IMG/VR virus record: IMGVR_UViG_3300031566_000075
Coordinates: 1-47,152 of that record
Direction: 5' to 3' (one strand)
DNA from: a virus
DNA length: 47,152 nucleotides
Made by a program: the position numbers and the translations under genes. Below the pieces are notes generated by a model that had not been told where the DNA came from, searched no databases, and saw only the letters and a program-made list of their open reading frames with translations. Each line of letters starts with the position of its first letter. The stretch's first letter is position 1. Positions 23,056 to 28,747 of the stretch are shown here, piece by piece.

Positions 23056-23212
23056 CCTCCAAACCCCATTCTTTTGATAGTAGTTCCCAATATGTTTTGT
23101 ATTTATCATAAGAACTAGGGTTATCCTTCTCATACCGCTCTATTACTGCCTTCTGTCCCCCCTTAAAGGCGTTGGTCAGCATCCTGATTGTTTCCGCTTT
23201 AAGTTGTTGCAT
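23048..23212 (-). CDS. Small helical protein, 54 aa
   Basis: ATG at 23212 overlaps the upstream stop as TAATG; the stop overlaps the start of the membrane peptide. It reads MQQLKAETIRMLTNAFKGGQ and YDKYKTYWELLSKEWGLEDE. Helical and charged. Clear coding context; function unknown. Confidence 0.55.
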   Translation of the reverse strand: MQQLKAETIRMLTNAFKGGQKAVIERYEKDNPSSYDKYKTYWELLSKEWGLEDE

Positions 23213-23463
23213 TATTCCTCCTCTGGTTTATCCATTTCACTTAGGTCATAGTATATTTCAAATGGGTCAAAGGCTATCTCACATTGGAAGCATATAGCCC
23301 ACTCATTGCGTATCCACTCAGCCTTCTTATTATTACAGGCTGGACAGATATGGTATACAGCCAGGCTATTGGGTCCCCACTCCATTCTATCAGCCTTGCG
23401 TTGGAGTATTTCTATCTGGCTGGGTTCACCTGTATATATGCCATAACAGCGGTGTATCTCCAT
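23212..23463 (-). CDS. Zinc ribbon protein, 83 aa
   Basis: Start at ATG 23463 with AAGGA about eight bases before; a TTG one codon earlier is less likely. Two Cys pairs, CPACNNKKAEW and CFQCEIAF, 16 residues apart form a zinc ribbon. Short AT-rich gap upstream (23464-23514) with TATACT-like boxes but no convincing -35. Confidence 0.6.
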   Translation of the reverse strand: MEIHRCYGIYTGEPSQIEILQRKADRMEWGPNSLAVYHICPACNNKKAEWIRNEWAICFQCEIAFDPFEIYYDLSEMDKPEEE

Positions 23464-23514
23464 CAATCAGTCCTTAATATATTTTATGTTATATAAGTAT
23501 AGTATAAACAGATA

Positions 23515-23721
23515 TTATATTACTTTGTTCTTGGACTGTAGCTGTATCCTCAGCTTGTATATTAAATCCCTTGCCTCCCTCCGGTTAGAGGGAGTATGTT
23601 CTATTGGTAGTGGCCCTTCTCCTCTGTCTCCTAGGGCTGTGGCTAGTTTGGTTATGGCCCTAGTCTGACGGAAGGTGGGTGGTAGGTTCATTGAGCTAAT
23701 TGGATATATTTTTTCAGTCAT
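23515..23721 (-). CDS. DUF3072-like small protein, 68 aa
   Basis: Start ATG 23721 after GAGGTG; it forms ATGA with the upstream stop. It reads NLPPTFRQTRAITKLATALG, then SNRREARDLIYKLRI. The order P-T--Q---I--L---LG ... R-EA--LI--L is that of DUF3072-type proteins, which are small helical proteins with a possible DNA-binding role. Assignment by pattern only. Confidence 0.5.
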   Translation of the reverse strand: MTEKIYPISSMNLPPTFRQTRAITKLATALGDRGEGPLPIEHTPSNRREARDLIYKLRIQLQSKNKVI

Positions 23722-23903
23722 TCAACACCTCTATAGGGGAGAGTTGGAGTTCTTTTGGACTCATAGCCGTCCTCCATTACGAAATCTCTTAGGCATTGGT
23801 CACACACCTCGTATATTTTGGTTGTGTCCCATTTGTGTAAGGGTCCGCCATAGGGTGCTACTTCACCGAGTTGTTTACTGCAGGATTTACATTCTACTAT
23901 CAT
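23718..23903 (-). CDS. Zinc-knuckle protein, 61 aa
   Basis: Start at ATG 23903 (AGAGG eight bases before); the longest frame from 23957 overlaps the upstream gene. MIVECKSCSKQLGEVAPYGG gives C-x2-C, and YEVCDQCLRDF a second C-x2-C, so a two-knuckle zinc ribbon of about 40 residues is likely. Function unknown. Confidence 0.6.
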   Translation of the reverse strand: MIVECKSCSKQLGEVAPYGGPLHKWDTTKIYEVCDQCLRDFVMEDGYESKRTPTLPYRGVE

Positions 23904-23926
23904 TTGATACCTCTGTAGGGGTGGGT

Positions 23927-24232
23927 TTATTTTAATCCTCTTATGGCTTTGAACCACTCTGGTAAGCTGTGTCCGTGGTCATCAAATCCTAGTTCTCTAC
24001 AACGCTTACCATATTGTGTTACAAGCGAACAAATACTACAGCGAGGCAAACCTTTGGTAACCTGTTTAGTATATTCACACAGAGGACAGTTACCCCAATA
24101 ACCCTTACCCTTCCACTTCTTACCATCAGGACTGTTTAGAAATCCATACTTAGTTAGTCCTGATTTCTCTATCTCCTTCCACAACCTCTTACATTCCCTG
24201 ATTGCTTCCCTTTTGGTTAATTTGCTGATCAT
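23927..24232 (-). CDS. Cys-rich early protein, 101 aa
   Basis: RBS AAGGAGGG. Landmarks: REAIRECKRLWKEIEKSG, CPLCEYTKQ, CSICSL and KRCRELGF. Phage proteins with this helix-plus-zinc arrangement occur widely in early regions but have no known function. The start codon ATGATC contains one of only two GATC sites I found in the window. Confidence 0.6.
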   Translation of the reverse strand: MISKLTKREAIRECKRLWKEIEKSGLTKYGFLNSPDGKKWKGKGYWGNCPLCEYTKQVTKGLPRCSICSLVTQYGKRCRELGFDDHGHSLPEWFKAIRGLK

Positions 24233-24261
24233 TTTATTCCCTCCTTATTTTATGGGGTGGG

Positions 24262-24645
24262 TTATAAAACCTCACCGTTGTAGGATAGTTTCATACCATT
24301 CCCAAATAGGATTTCATACTTATCAGTCCTTTTATTTGGTGGTTGGTAATACCAAGTCCAATCACGCTGGTAGATTCTGAACGGAAACGACAAGCCTGCC
24401 AGTTCAAGGGCTAGGTTCAGTCTGGATTTAGTGTTCCTGGTGCAGTGCCCAGCCGAGTAGAGTTCAAGGCGGTCTGGATAGAACTCGGCTACCACATTTC
24501 CGTATAGCCTCATCGTTATAAACTCCTCGTCAGTCCACCCTCCCTCTAAGGTAGCAATGCTTTGGTGCCTTAGTTCCAGATAGGTATTGTTGGCTACCTT
24601 ACGGTGTCCGTGATATAGTTTGTCCTTTACATTTTGGTAACTCAT
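24262..24645 (-). CDS. Conserved early protein, 127 aa
   Basis: RBS AAGGAGG. Contains HRKVANNTYLELR, a beta-rich middle (FITMRLYGNVVAEF) and GHCTRNTKSRLNLALELAG. The pattern KVANNTYL ... LHGN-V ... SAG--T--TK-R-N is recurrent in phage and MGE proteins of unknown function. A 90-base leader with a strong stem-loop precedes it. Confidence 0.55.
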   Translation of the reverse strand: MSYQNVKDKLYHGHRKVANNTYLELRHQSIATLEGGWTDEEFITMRLYGNVVAEFYPDRLELYSAGHCTRNTKSRLNLALELAGLSFPFRIYQRDWTWYYQPPNKRTDKYEILFGNGMKLSYNGEVL

Positions 24646-24663
24646 ATTATTCCTCCTTATTGT

Positions 24664-24716
24664 GGAGGTAGGGCGGAGTTCGGTAAGATGAGAACCGCCA
24701 ATGGAACCCTACCTCC
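24664..24716 (-). promoter_or_regulatory. Strong leader stem-loop
   Basis: GGAGGTAGG near 24664 and its complement CCTACCTCC near 24708 form a 9-10-bp perfect outer stem. An inner GCGG/CCGC pairing plus TTC/GAA with a bulge continues it towards a 10-nt loop. It lies between two leftward genes, ends about 10 bases before the RBS region of the 127-residue gene, and its outer arm itself contains GGAGG. No U run follows, so I read it as a translational or RNA-stability element. Confidence 0.5.
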
Positions 24717-24736
24717 GGTTAAGTCCACTGGATAAA

Positions 24737-25042
24737 TCAACTCCCTATTGGTATACTTTTTAGTTCCTCCATAGATTTTGCTTCTATAACCTTCTTTTGT
24801 AGGTTGGTCATCCTTTTGGTCATATTAAGGAAGTCATCAAAGCTGGTTGGATTATACATAGCAGGTAGTAACATGATGAGTCCTAGACGGGCCAGTTTAG
24901 CACAACCCAAGTTATACTTACACCCATCACAGTTGGTGTGGTCTATATGGAACAAATCACATTCGGTACTGCCTTGACCCACCTCGTCTCCATTCTCCTC
25001 AACAAGTTTCCTTAGCTCATCCATAGGTTTGAAATCTTCCAT
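24737..25042 (-). CDS. Cys/His-rich early protein, 101 aa
   Basis: Start at ATG 25042 (RBS AAGGAGG), not the longest frame from 25087 that overlaps the upstream gene. Motif CDLFHIDHTNCDGCKYNLGC around residues 30-50 could bind a metal. The remainder is helical (FDDFLNMTKRMTNLQKKVIE). Unknown function. Confidence 0.55.
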   Translation of the reverse strand: MEDFKPMDELRKLVEENGDEVGQGSTECDLFHIDHTNCDGCKYNLGCAKLARLGLIMLLPAMYNPTSFDDFLNMTKRMTNLQKKVIEAKSMEELKSIPIGS

Positions 25043-25043
25043 C

Positions 25044-25208
25044 TTATTCCTCCTTATGTTTTTGGTCTGGTCTCTCAAGATGGACAAGTAGAGTCCTTGG
25101 CTTGACCAGGGTTATTTCCCTGATTTCCTCAGATGGGAGCAGTTGTTCCAGCCCATTGAGCATGTTTTGGATGTTAAGCCAAGGAACTCGGATGCTTCTC
25201 TTTGCCAT
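25044..25208 (-). CDS. Small basic protein, 54 aa
   Basis: RBS GGAGGTGACCTC before the ATG at 25208; the stop is one base before the next ATG. It reads MAKRSIRVPWLNIQNMLNGL, LLPSEEIREITLVKPRTLLV and ends RPDQKHKEE. A mixed alpha/beta pattern. No family recognised. Confidence 0.55.
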   Translation of the reverse strand: MAKRSIRVPWLNIQNMLNGLEQLLPSEEIREITLVKPRTLLVHLERPDQKHKEE

Positions 25209-25222
25209 TGAGGTCACCTCCT

Positions 25223-25363
25223 TTAGTTTATTCCAAACACAGCGGTATGTAGGATATGGTAGTCCACAATACCGGTGTATATTGGATACATCAGCTTGAA
25301 GTAGGTTGTGGTCTTGATACCTATACCATAGGCTACCAGTCTATCCTCGTTTATCTTGGGCAT
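25223..25363 (-). CDS. Small protein, 46 aa
   Basis: ATG at 25363 lies 23 bases inside the upstream gene and reads MPKINEDRLVAYGIGIKTTT then a hydrophobic, Tyr-rich end (LMYPIYTGIVDYHILH). RBS GGAGGTGACCAAT overlaps the previous gene's 3' end. Possibly membrane-associated; function unknown. Confidence 0.5.
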   Translation of the reverse strand: MPKINEDRLVAYGIGIKTTTYFKLMYPIYTGIVDYHILHTAVFGIN

Positions 25364-25565
25364 TGGTCACCTCCTCCGGTATATGCTTATCTCTCCATAC
25401 CTGTAGGTTGTGTAGTTCGTGCCTCTCTTTCCTTGATAATTTCAAAATACCTAAGTGTTCCTTAGTTACCGACTCCAATTCCTCAAGCCTCTTGAGCCTC
25501 CATTGATTAGCTCTGTCCACCGCAAATGGGTCTAGTGTTCTACCTCTCCTTAATGCTGATGTCAT
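25341..25565 (-). CDS. Basic helical protein, 74 aa
   Basis: Its start overlaps the previous stop as ATGA. Rich in Arg, Lys, Glu and Leu (RANQWRLKRLEELESVTKEH, then KLSRKERHELHNLQ), predicted to be two long helices. Could bind nucleic acid; not assigned. Confidence 0.5.
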   Translation of the reverse strand: MTSALRRGRTLDPFAVDRANQWRLKRLEELESVTKEHLGILKLSRKERHELHNLQVWRDKHIPEEVTNAQDKRG

Positions 25566-25681
25566 CCTTTACCTCCATTGTGCCTTATATCCTGCAGGTG
25601 TTTGATTAACACTTCAGAGCGGGTCCTACCCTCTGGTACCTCAATCTCCTTGTTGCATAGTGGGCATTGGACTGTATTCAT
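25562..25681 (-). CDS. C2H2-like zinc finger peptide, 39 aa
   Basis: ATG at 25681 reads MNTVQCPLCNKEIEVPEGRT and continues VLIKHLQDIRHNGGKG. C6, C9, H27 and H33 fit a C-x2-C...H-x5-H zinc finger of single-finger size. It overlaps the next gene by four bases. A tiny DNA- or protein-binding regulator is plausible. Confidence 0.55.
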   Translation of the reverse strand: MNTVQCPLCNKEIEVPEGRTRSEVLIKHLQDIRHNGGKG

Positions 25682-25700
25682 CCTTTATTTCCTTTACAGT

Positions 25701-25859
25701 TTATGGTTTGTATCTCCACGACAAGGATATAAACCCAAGGTTACAGTCAAGTGCCTTTGGCATGACTCCACCCATTGTATATGGGAGTTTAAAACTCCAA
25801 TCGGTGTATATCCCTATCCACAACCTACCAATACGCCTACTGAATATTATACTACTCAT
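25701..25859 (-). CDS. First gene of the SOS-box-linked operon, 52 aa
   Basis: ATG at 25859 follows AAGGAGGACAGAAGG and is the first frame after the 25.89-kb promoter. It reads MSSIIFSRRIGRLWIGIYTD and ends FISLSWRYKP: beta-rich with many aromatic residues. It looks like small early phage proteins that open with a IFSR-IG-LW-GIYTD pattern; no function known to me. Confidence 0.55.
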   Translation of the reverse strand: MSSIIFSRRIGRLWIGIYTDWSFKLPYTMGGVMPKALDCNLGFISLSWRYKP

Positions 25860-25891
25860 CCTTCTGTCCTCCTTCTTAATTGTCTACCTCC

Positions 25892-25921
25892 ATTATATCA
25901 TAATGGTATTGCTGTTGTCAA
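25892..25921 (-). promoter_or_regulatory. Consensus leftward promoter, 25.9 kb
   Basis: On the minus strand TTGACA (25916-25921), 18-bp spacer, TATAAT (25892-25897); both boxes match the sigma-70 consensus exactly. It lies about 33 bases before the ATG at 25859. A LexA-type palindrome ends two bases upstream of the -35, and two TTATGTAAA motifs lie further upstream. Confidence 0.75.
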
Positions 25922-25922
25922 T

Positions 25923-25936
25923 AGAACATATGTTCT
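25923..25936. promoter_or_regulatory. LexA-type palindrome (SOS box-like)
   Basis: AGAACATATGTTCT is a perfect 14-bp palindrome containing GAAC-ATAT-GTTC, which fits the GAAC-R-N-R-Y-GTTC core of Gram-positive LexA boxes. It sits directly upstream of the -35 of the 25.9-kb promoter, so binding could block or modulate it. An identical copy is at 27168-27181. Confidence 0.6.
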
Positions 25937-25938
25937 AC

Positions 25939-25986
25939 TTTACATAACATTAGTTGGCTCAGCTTCCCTTCTACTTTACATAACAT
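25939..25986 (-). repeat. Two copies of the promoter motif
   Basis: TTTACATAACAT occurs at 25939-25950 and 25975-25986 on the plus strand, start-to-start spacing 36 bp. Both are upstream of the 25.9-kb leftward promoter. The region 25860-26060 otherwise holds no gene I can support; repeats of TGTCC(A/C) also appear at about 25991-26028. Confidence 0.65.
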
Positions 25987-26060
25987 ATCCTGTCCATCAA
26001 TGTCCCTCAATGTCCACATCCTGTCCCTCCCTCCAGTGTATAGGTTAGCAGTCCTCCAAT

Positions 26061-26100
26061 ACAAAAGAAAAAGGACGAGGTTGGTAACTATTCCTCGTCC
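26061..26100 (-). terminator. Intrinsic terminator after the 26.1-26.9 kb unit
   Basis: On the minus strand GGACGAGG (26093-26100) pairs perfectly with CCTCGTCC (26073-26080) around a 12-nt loop, followed by a U-rich run (TTTTTCTTTTGT). Located just after the stop of the 184-residue gene. The best intrinsic terminator in the window. Confidence 0.85.
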
Positions 26101-26115
26101 CTATTCTTTAGGAGG

Positions 26116-26670
26116 TTAGTGTTTAATTAGTTCTGGATGGTCAGCCAATATCCTCTTGACTACCGGCTTTTCAGCTCCCCATTTGGCACTTCCCGGACTT
26201 GATGCGGCTCCGTCAAAGGCTGTCTTGATTTTGGCTTTCTCCTCATCCGTGGCGTACTGCTCCACCAGCTCACTTCTCCGAAGTCCTGTTTGACTCTGGA
26301 TTGTCACTCCAGTTCCGCCACCACCTCCGCCTCCGGACTTGCGAACTGTGGGTACCAGCAAGGCAACCGATTTATAAGTGATTTCGCCATCATCCAGTTT
26401 GTAAGTGAAACCTTTTGCCTTGACTTTGGCGAGGCTAGCCTTGACTTCCTTTGATATGGTGCCAAAGATTTCAATAGCTAGTTTCTCCCTGCCTCCCGCC
26501 ATTGCTGTTGCTTCCGCCACCTGTTTGGCTGCCTCTGCCTTGACGATATCCGAGCTGTGTTTCTGGATTGACTTAGCCAGTTTGGCTACGCTGGCATCGT
26601 CTCCGGCATCAATAGCTACCCGCATTTCAGCCTTAAGCTGGTCAAGTGTAGGTGCAGTTTCTTCTGCCAT
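26116..26670 (-). CDS. Two-domain protein with poly-Gly linker, 184 aa
   Basis: RBS AAAAAGGAG. N-terminal about 110 residues are helical and Ala/Lys-rich (SVAKLAKSIQKHSSDIVKAE) then beta-like (GFTYKLDDGEITYKSVALLV). A run of eight Gly (GGGGGGGG, about residue 113-120) links to a C-terminal domain (ELVEQYATDEEKAKI ... KRILADHPELI). The helix-linker-small domain layout recalls nucleoid-type DNA-binding proteins, but no match is claimed. Base use is more GC-rich, with CTG, CGG and ATC codons, unlike neighbouring genes. It has its own promoter and terminator, so it may be highly expressed or recently acquired. Confidence 0.6.
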   Translation of the reverse strand: MAEETAPTLDQLKAEMRVAIDAGDDASVAKLAKSIQKHSSDIVKAEAAKQVAEATAMAGGREKLAIEIFGTISKEVKASLAKVKAKGFTYKLDDGEITYKSVALLVPTVRKSGGGGGGGTGVTIQSQTGLRRSELVEQYATDEEKAKIKTAFDGAASSPGSAKWGAEKPVVKRILADHPELIKH

Positions 26671-26684
26671 TTTGTCTCCTTTTT

Positions 26685-26958
26685 GTTTATCACTCCTAGC
26701 GGCACAGGAGCCGCCATTATTAAAGTTTTCCTGTATGTTTTCCCATTATTTCACCAACGAACCTGCCCGACTCAACCGCCTCATCACCTGTGAGTAAATT
26801 GAGTTTGATGGCTTCCTCAAATAGGTCGTCCATCCTGCCTATGAGTTCAGCTTGTTCGTCGGTATATCCAATCTGTTTGCAGAAGTCTATCGTTCCTTGC
26901 ATCTTATTTGCTCCTAGCTTTTAGTAGCATAGTTCCTATGCTCCTAGGAGTGATAAAC
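26685..26958. repeat. 15-bp perfect inverted repeat flanking the 60-aa gene
   Basis: GTTTATCACTCCTAG at 26685-26699 and its exact reverse complement at 26944-26958. They bracket the 60-residue gene and the short intergenic spacer. In the leftward RNA the arms could pair over about 245 nt, placing a helix just before the RBS of the 184-residue gene. Could be a regulatory long-range stem or a mobile-element scar. Confidence 0.65.
26720..26902 (-). CDS. Small acidic helical protein, 60 aa
   Basis: RBS AGGAG about 8 bases before ATG 26902. It reads MQGTIDFCKQIGYTDEQAEL and LFEEAIKLNLLTGDEAVES, predicted helices. First gene after the 27.06-kb promoter and enclosed by the 15-bp inverted repeat. 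Function unknown. Confidence 0.55.
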   Translation of the reverse strand: MQGTIDFCKQIGYTDEQAELIGRMDDLFEEAIKLNLLTGDEAVESGRFVGEIMGKHTGKL

Positions 26959-26999
26959 TATAAGCTATCCAGTCTTTATTTAATAGACTGTGAGTCTAT
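26926..26999 (-). promoter_or_regulatory. Structured 5' leader hairpins
   Basis: Two 7-bp perfect hairpins with 3-nt loops: AGCATAG/CTATGCT at 26926-26942 and ATAGACT/AGTCTAT at 26983-26999. A palindrome CTCCTAGGAG lies between at 26941-26950, and a one-mismatch AGCTA..CC/GG..TAGCT pairing surrounds the second. They fall in the leader between the 27.06-kb promoter and the 60-residue gene. Confidence 0.5.
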
Positions 27000-27061
27000 C
27001 CTACTGGTTAGCTATTTGTTAAGGTACTAGCATTACCACTCTAGTATCATCAAGTATCTAT

Positions 27062-27091
27062 ATTATCGCATAGTAGGACATCACTTGTCAA
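27062..27091 (-). promoter_or_regulatory. Leftward promoter, 27.06 kb
   Basis: Minus strand TTGACA (27086-27091), 18-bp spacer, GATAAT (27062-27067). It would transcribe a leader of about 150 nt, then the 60- and 184-residue genes. Six copies of the promoter motif and a LexA-type palindrome lie upstream. Confidence 0.6.
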
Positions 27092-27098
27092 GTTTTCC

Positions 27099-27277
27099 GG
27101 ACATAACGGCAAGTAATCCTACAAGATGATACTTTTGGCTCATCCGGACATAACACGGCAGGATAGTAGAACATATGTTCTGATGTTGGTTGGACATAAC
27201 GGCTTGACATAATATACCAGTCCATCAGCTTGACATAATGTTGGCGGCTCTGTTGTTGGTCCAGCTTTACATAACAT
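27099..27277 (-). repeat. Cluster of six promoter-type motifs
   Basis: Plus-strand copies: GGACATAAC at 27099-27107, 27146-27154 and 27192-27200; TTGACATAAT at 27204-27213 and 27230-27239; TTTACATAACAT at 27266-27277. All share the core T/G-ACATAA-C/T and the same orientation. The interval 26903-27361 has no other gene that I can support; it is the largest regulatory gap of the early region. Confidence 0.65.
27168..27181. promoter_or_regulatory. LexA-type palindrome, second copy
   Basis: AGAACATATGTTCT, identical to 25923-25936, located about 77 bp upstream of the -35 of the 27.06-kb promoter and inside the motif cluster. The distance makes direct blocking of that promoter less obvious than at 25.9 kb. 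Confidence 0.55.
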
Positions 27278-27361
27278 ATCCAGCAGGACAGCAGAACGCC
27301 TGAGGCTGGGGTGGTTTATTTATGAGATGGAGTTTATTTTTTCTATTGATGGTCTCAGATT

Positions 27362-27496
27362 TTAATTTTTTTCACCATTTTTCTTTGGAGATGATGGAGT
27401 TCCAAGTTGCCAATTACATAAATGGGAGTACCTACATTCCCCATTTTTATTGAAGGAACAGACCTTCTTTAGGTATTTATTGGCTCCACACTTCAT
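27362..27496 (-). CDS. Small Cys-rich peptide, CCCH-like, 44 aa
   Basis: ATG at 27496 reads MKCGANKYLKKVCSFNKNGE, then CRYSHLCNW and a basic Ser/Pro/Lys-rich tail. C3, C13, C21 and H25 resemble a CCCH-type zinc finger in spacing style. The RBS is weak (AGGAAA), and its 3' end shares a TCAGATTTTAA tract with the 3' end of the neighbouring upstream gene. Moderately supported. Confidence 0.4.
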   Translation of the reverse strand: MKCGANKYLKKVCSFNKNGECRYSHLCNWQLGTPSSPKKNGEKN

Positions 27497-27517
27497 ATCT
27501 ATTTCCTATAGGGACTC

Positions 27518-27751
27518 TCAGATTTTAACTTTTCCTGGTGGATTGAATAACCCATCTATATAACATTCATAACAGATTCCAACATGGCATTCGCCCTTCC
27601 CATTACTATACTTCCCCAACTGTAGATTATAATACTCCACATCGTCAGGTAGGATAGGGTCTAAATCTATCTTAACCTCAACATCTATTCCCTTCAAGAT
27701 TGCCCTGCTGGTTTCCCTTGCCATTTCCTTGCCACATTTGTAACACTTCAT
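27518..27751 (-). CDS. Zinc ribbon protein, 77 aa
   Basis: RBS AAGGAGG. MKCYKCGKEMARE gives one C-x2-C; CHVGICYECYIDG supplies further Cys near residue 58-63; the middle is a beta-rich acidic segment (VEVKIDLDPILPDDVEYYNL). A two-site zinc ribbon is likely. Part of the operon starting at 29.15 kb. Confidence 0.6.
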   Translation of the reverse strand: MKCYKCGKEMARETSRAILKGIDVEVKIDLDPILPDDVEYYNLQLGKYSNGKGECHVGICYECYIDGLFNPPGKVKI

Positions 27752-27761
27752 TGTTTCCTCC

Positions 27762-28072
27762 TTAACTCAAACTAAATCCTGGTCCCTGTTGTGGCATATT
27801 TACCTTAGGTGTGGCCATCCCCTTCTCCACCCTAATACAATATACAGTTCCACAATCCACACACACATATCGTAGAAGAAGAGGATTATTGGTACCTGGA
27901 GATGTGTCCTACTCATATCCGCTATCATACTTTGGTGGTTGAACAACCAAGCCTGGGTATTGGTATTGGCCCTTCCCTTATCTATTTGACTTTGTATTTC
28001 CTCACCGGCTATCCTCCTGGTACTGCCACATGCTGGGCAACTGTCAAATGTTATTGGGGCTGGTTTCTCCAT
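27762..28072 (-). pseudogene. Zinc ribbon gene with apparent frameshift
   Basis: From ATG 28072 the frame gives a sensible start (MEKPAPITFDSCPACGSTRR, later NHQSMIADMSRTHLQ), then changes to a hydrophobic tail. In another frame, open only from about 27912, the sequence continues LLLRYVCVDCGTVYC and ends QQGPGFSLS at 27762, just before the next RBS. The second C-x2-C completes a zinc ribbon with the first CPAC. The switch falls within about 27898-27915. Either a real mutation, an assembly error, or unusual recoding; no slippery heptamer is evident. Confidence 0.55.
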
Positions 28073-28085
28073 ATCTACCTCCTTC

Positions 28086-28310
28086 CTATAATGATTTAAT
28101 ATCCAATCCCGGGTCCATCCTATATAACTTCCTCATAGCCGCATCAAATGTAATTGGTAACTTCTGTACATAGAGGCAATACTTACAAAGGAAATAGCCA
28201 TACTGACCCTCCCTAGTTACTTCATGGGAGTGGTGTGCCCCTGTAGGTGAGTCAGGGCATTTCCACCTACCAGACTTAAAGTATTTATCATCTGTTTTTC
28301 TGATATCCAT
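28086..28310 (-). CDS. Cys/His-containing small protein, 74 aa
   Basis: Start at ATG 28310, overlapping the upstream stop as TAATG, rather than the longer frame from 28322. Landmarks RWKCPDSPTGAHHSHEV and FLCKYCLYVQKLP give possible C/H metal ligands (C..HH.H..C-x2-C). Function unknown. Confidence 0.55.
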   Translation of the reverse strand: MDIRKTDDKYFKSGRWKCPDSPTGAHHSHEVTREGQYGYFLCKYCLYVQKLPITFDAAMRKLYRMDPGLDIKSL

Positions 28311-28747
28311 TATTCCAACCACTTCTTGGGTATTCCTCCAACCTTTGCAATCTGTACCATTATCTTACTCACCTGTTCATTTAGCCTTGCCTCATCCAAT
28401 ACCCTATCCGGATACTCAGACTTCAGCCCTCTCTTTCTCTGGTCTATAGATGCCTTCTGTCTCAGGAGTTTATATCGTAGTTCCCTCTGCTTATCCGTTA
28501 ATTTGGACTTAGGCTTCCTCTGATAAGGCACGTATGGATTCATCTTAAGATAATCCAACCCTTGTTCTATCCAGCACTGAGGATGGTAGTAACGTTTAAT
28601 ATTCCATTTACGGTTATCCTCATTACCTTTGTTCCAATAATAAACCTGGACAACTGGTGTCCCAGCCACCACATCCTGCTCGCACCACCTACACTTGGCT
28701 TTGTGTTGGCACCAATACATAAAGACATTGGGTATGGTCTTACCCAC
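28310..28747 (-). CDS. Zinc-finger protein, 145 aa, GTG start
   Basis: The start is GTG at 28747, seven bases after AAGGAG. N-terminal metal site: CQHKAKCRWCEQDV, then YYHPQCWIEQGLDYL, giving C..C-x2-C...H-x2-C, a treble-clef or PARP-like finger layout. The C-terminal half is basic and helical (KSKLTDKQRELRYKLLRQKA). Likely nucleic-acid binding. Confidence 0.6.
   Translation of the reverse strand: MGKTIPNVFMYWCQHKAKCRWCEQDVVAGTPVVQVYYWNKGNEDNRKWNIKRYYHPQCWIEQGLDYLKMNPYVPYQRKPKSKLTDKQRELRYKLLRQKASIDQRKRGLKSEYPDRVLDEARLNEQVSKIMVQIAKVGGIPKKWLE

Noticed and set aside
25578-26048. 156-residue open frame on the plus strand
   Set aside because: It runs antisense across three leftward small genes, the 25.9-kb promoter and the motif pair; composition is Ser/Leu/Tyr-rich without RBS. 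A shadow frame.
27099-27277. CRISPR array
   Set aside because: Repeats are only 9-12 bp, spacing is irregular from 12 to 47 bp, and no cas1/cas2 genes exist; the Cas4-like protein is a phage recombination exonuclease in context.
27762-28072. Programmed -1 frameshift
   Set aside because: No X-XXY-YYZ slippery heptamer or downstream stem-loop visible near 27898-27915; mutation or sequencing error is the simpler reading.
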